Source: Delphinus delphis (taxonomy: Eukaryota > Chordata > Mammalia > Artiodactyla > Delphinidae). Taken from it: a stretch of DNA of 64,000 nucleotides. The notes beneath the pieces are model-generated. The model was given only the letters and a program-made list of their open reading frames with translations, made no database searches and was not told the origin of the DNA. The DNA is taken from positions 38,341,380 to 38,405,379 of the forward strand of contig NC_082700.1 of NCBI RefSeq assembly GCF_949987515.2. Reading direction: 5' to 3'. Of the stretch, positions 61,399 to 64,000 are shown one piece after another; position 1 is the first letter of the stretch; each line of letters opens with the position of its first letter. A program made the translations under genes and the position numbers.

Positions 61399-64000
61399 AC
61401 TTGGCTACACACAATCTCAGCAACTGCAGTTTTGCTGTTGCCTGTCAGAGTCCTTCCTTCACATATTCCATAGAGGCCAGGCATGTTTCTGAATTTAATT
61501 TTGAAGCACTCACTGATTTCTCCCAATGTGTCTGAGTTAGAGAGACATCCCACAGTACCAGATCTTGAAAGAAAATTATCTCCTTTACAACCATCAAATT
61601 TGTACCTTTTTCTCTTTATCAAATACTTATAACCATTTTACAATATTCCATTCTCACTACCCAAGCATTGGGAGATAATATTATATTTTTTATTCTCCAA
61701 ACATTAAGAGTAATAAATGTGTAAGATCATTCCCAAAACATATCTATATGCAAAATTGATTCTATTTTGTTTTTTATGCTCAAAATTCGAAGTAGTTTTA
61801 TCAATCCTCAATTTAGAAAAGAGATGAAGTTTCCTCATTTTTATAATTTGAGAGAAGTATCAATAACAATCTAGGGGCTACAGTAGGTCAAAGCCTCCAC
61901 AGGACCCATACTGTTCCTTTAGGAAGTGTCATCCAAAGGCTGAAAACGTTACCGGAAAAAAAGAACGGGGAGAGGGGAAGGGGTCTGGAATTGTCCTTCC
62001 CTGTGAAATGCAGGTAGCTTTAAAGAACTGGGATTTGAATCACATTAGACTTAATTTACTGTGCATACGTTGAGAGAAGTTATGGTGGAAATATATTTTC
62101 TTTTTCCAGAATAATGTTTCAAATGAGACCCAGGTCATTGATAAAGTAGTTTATAAGAGACACTGCCCTCAGACATAACAGGAACTATATGAGGATTTAC
62201 TGGTTTTCAAAAACTATCATACCATAGAGGAAAAAATTAAGATAAAACATAATTTTAAGCTATGAAGTTAAATGAAGCTACATTGGATGTTAGTAAAAAC
62301 TCACATTGTGTGCATGATAATATTTCTATCTAATTTCCCTCCATCATTCTCTACTCCTTCGTGTCCCGAGATAAGAATCCCAGTAATCCTAGGTTCCGTT
62401 TCTCTTCACCCTCACCTTCATTGCTGTTTAGTAACTGTAATTTGTACCGTTAGAATGTTACTATTTTCTCCACAGTGTCCTAATTGAGCCCCTAATCATC
62501 TTTTATTTGAACTTATGCCATGATTTTATCTCTTCCCATGTAAATTTCTCTTGAGAAAAATAAGGCAAATAAAGAGATTTATTCGGGGGGAATTCCAAAT
62601 AAAACTTCAAATCTATATTCAGTATATTCAACTATGATAGCAGGTTTGTGTGAACTACAGGGTAAATCTTGCAGTGTCTCCATTAATATTTATTAAAATA
62701 ATAATTGTAATTATTATTTTCTTAAACCCAGATTTGTGAATTCTCAAAGAAAGTGAGTGAAGTGGGTTATGGATCAGGTAATTCAAACATAGTATGGTTC
62801 TAAAGTTACTAATGTTGGTTTCATTACTGTTATGAAATACGTCAATTATGAAAACTACAAAGAAAATGTGTTATTCTGCAGAGCTCTAATATTTTATAAC
62901 CTGTGGCTAATTCTTAAGTATATTGATAGATTCTAACTATGTTAGAAAAAAATTATCTTCAATAGTATGTTATGCTGTTTTAATTTACACTGCTTTTAGT
63001 TAATTTAATTGAACATAAGAGAAACAGGCATATAGGGGGAAAATCACATAACTGTCATGCTGTGTACATAGTAGAAGGATCCCTGCTTTTTTCTAGAGAC
63101 TAAGATGTTTGTTAAGCAGACTTTTACATGTGCCTATTTATAGATTCCTTATTTAGGAAGCTTCAGGCTTTTGAAAAACTCATTACATAATTTTCTTCAT
63201 TTCTTTTACTTTGCTACCTCTTACAGATACCCTGTCTTTTAAAAATAAATGGATATGATCTAAATGCCTAGATTTAATCACATTGAATTTTTAAAAATAA
63301 GTTGTCTTAAAAACATAAGATATTTTTATGCTAGAGTTTTTATTTAAGCTGCTCACAAGGCAACAATTACGTGAGAATTCACAGAGACAAGCCACTGAGG
63401 TGCTGTTTTCATACCCAAATGGTCTCTATGAAACAGAGCATCTAGGGGTATATTTTCTTTTAACTTGACTTCATTTCTCTCTAATTAGTAGTGTGCAGTG
63501 TACCATTGTGATGTGTGCTTCCCCCCTTGGTTCCTGTGCCCCGCCTTGGGGATTTCCCAGCTGTTTTGCTCTCCTGTTGTAATTGAAATCTTACTTGTTC
63601 CAGCCTGTAATTGATAGTGAACTCAACCATTTTATGTTGTCATGCAACAGATGTACAACAGAAAAATTCAAAGTGGCATATGGAAGAACTGCCCTACTAG
63701 AGTGAAATCAGATCCACTCCTATATCACAAATCCATTCTCTCGACATTTTGTGGTTTTCTCCTCCTTGCAAGTGCTTTTTTGCTGCACAAATCAACATAA
63801 AATCATCAGATTCATTGGCTCTATGTTGAGTCTTTAGTCTTCCTTCATGATTCTATATCTGAGTAAGGGCTTCACAGAATAATGAAGATTAGTTAACAAA
63901 TATAATAGGATTCTCTTTACACTTTTGTCAAGGCTGGTCACCAGTTTTAAATACAATAATTAACCTTACATGAATATATCTATACCTATGAATACATCAA
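61399..64000. other. Unique AT-rich sequence, no gene seen
   Basis: No recognisable repeat or gene to the end of the window. The frame at 62272-62487 has no domain features. Confidence 0.45.

Overview
The window is vertebrate nuclear DNA from a cetartiodactyl mammal, most likely a whale or dolphin. The main evidence is four tRNA-Glu-derived SINEs of the CHR type. Three are the short, young form typical of cetaceans, starting GGGCTTCCCTGGTGG and carrying the CACATGCCGCGGAGCGGCT segment. The LINE-1 3' ends are also of the artiodactyl/cetacean type. The sequence is AT-rich, and I found no intact protein-coding gene and no convincing spliced gene. It reads as a gene desert or the inside of a very long intron. 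All longer open frames lie in L1 ORFs, in the antisense of L1 UTRs, in other repeats, or are short chance frames.

Layout. Positions 140-8107 hold one essentially full-length but dead LINE-1 on the minus strand, with matching target-site duplications. Its ORF2 (about 505-4370) and ORF1 (about 4405-5300) are broken, and its 5' UTR of about 2.8 kb includes an A-rich tandem block. A second, tiny L1 3' end is nested inside its ORF2. From 8 to 21 kb the sequence is mostly unique and AT-rich. It holds a long-form CHR SINE (11541), a MIR and a probable hAT element (13.2-13.7 kb), an old L1 tail split by an insert of about 500 bp (15.3-16.3 kb), and a perfect 20-bp inverted repeat (19469-19512). A minus-strand old L1 lies at 21.8-23.0 kb.

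From 23 to 37 kb the content is ancient MIR/L2 fragments and microsatellites. Two L1 insertions follow: a truncated 3' end with perfect 16-bp duplications (37715-38105), and a 5'-inverted copy with a twin-priming structure (38528-39937). From 41 to 54 kb there are more MIR, L2 and L1 3' ends, a MER5-like element, and an MLT1 LTR inserted into a MIR. From 54.8 kb to the end there are three young CHR SINEs (54891, 58678, 61185) with recognisable duplications, plus microsatellites.

How it fits together. The elements form a layered insertion record. MIR and L2 are oldest, then hAT/MER and MaLR elements, then old L1s, then the artiodactyl/cetacean L1s and CHR SINEs. The L1s would have supplied the reverse transcriptase that moved the SINEs. 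I see no new biological system. The most notable items are structural: the 381-bp tandem duplication and YY1-like start element in the L1 5' UTR, the twin-primed L1, the nested insertions, and the perfect hairpin at 19.5 kb. One minus-strand segment at 10383-10738 looks possibly exon-derived.
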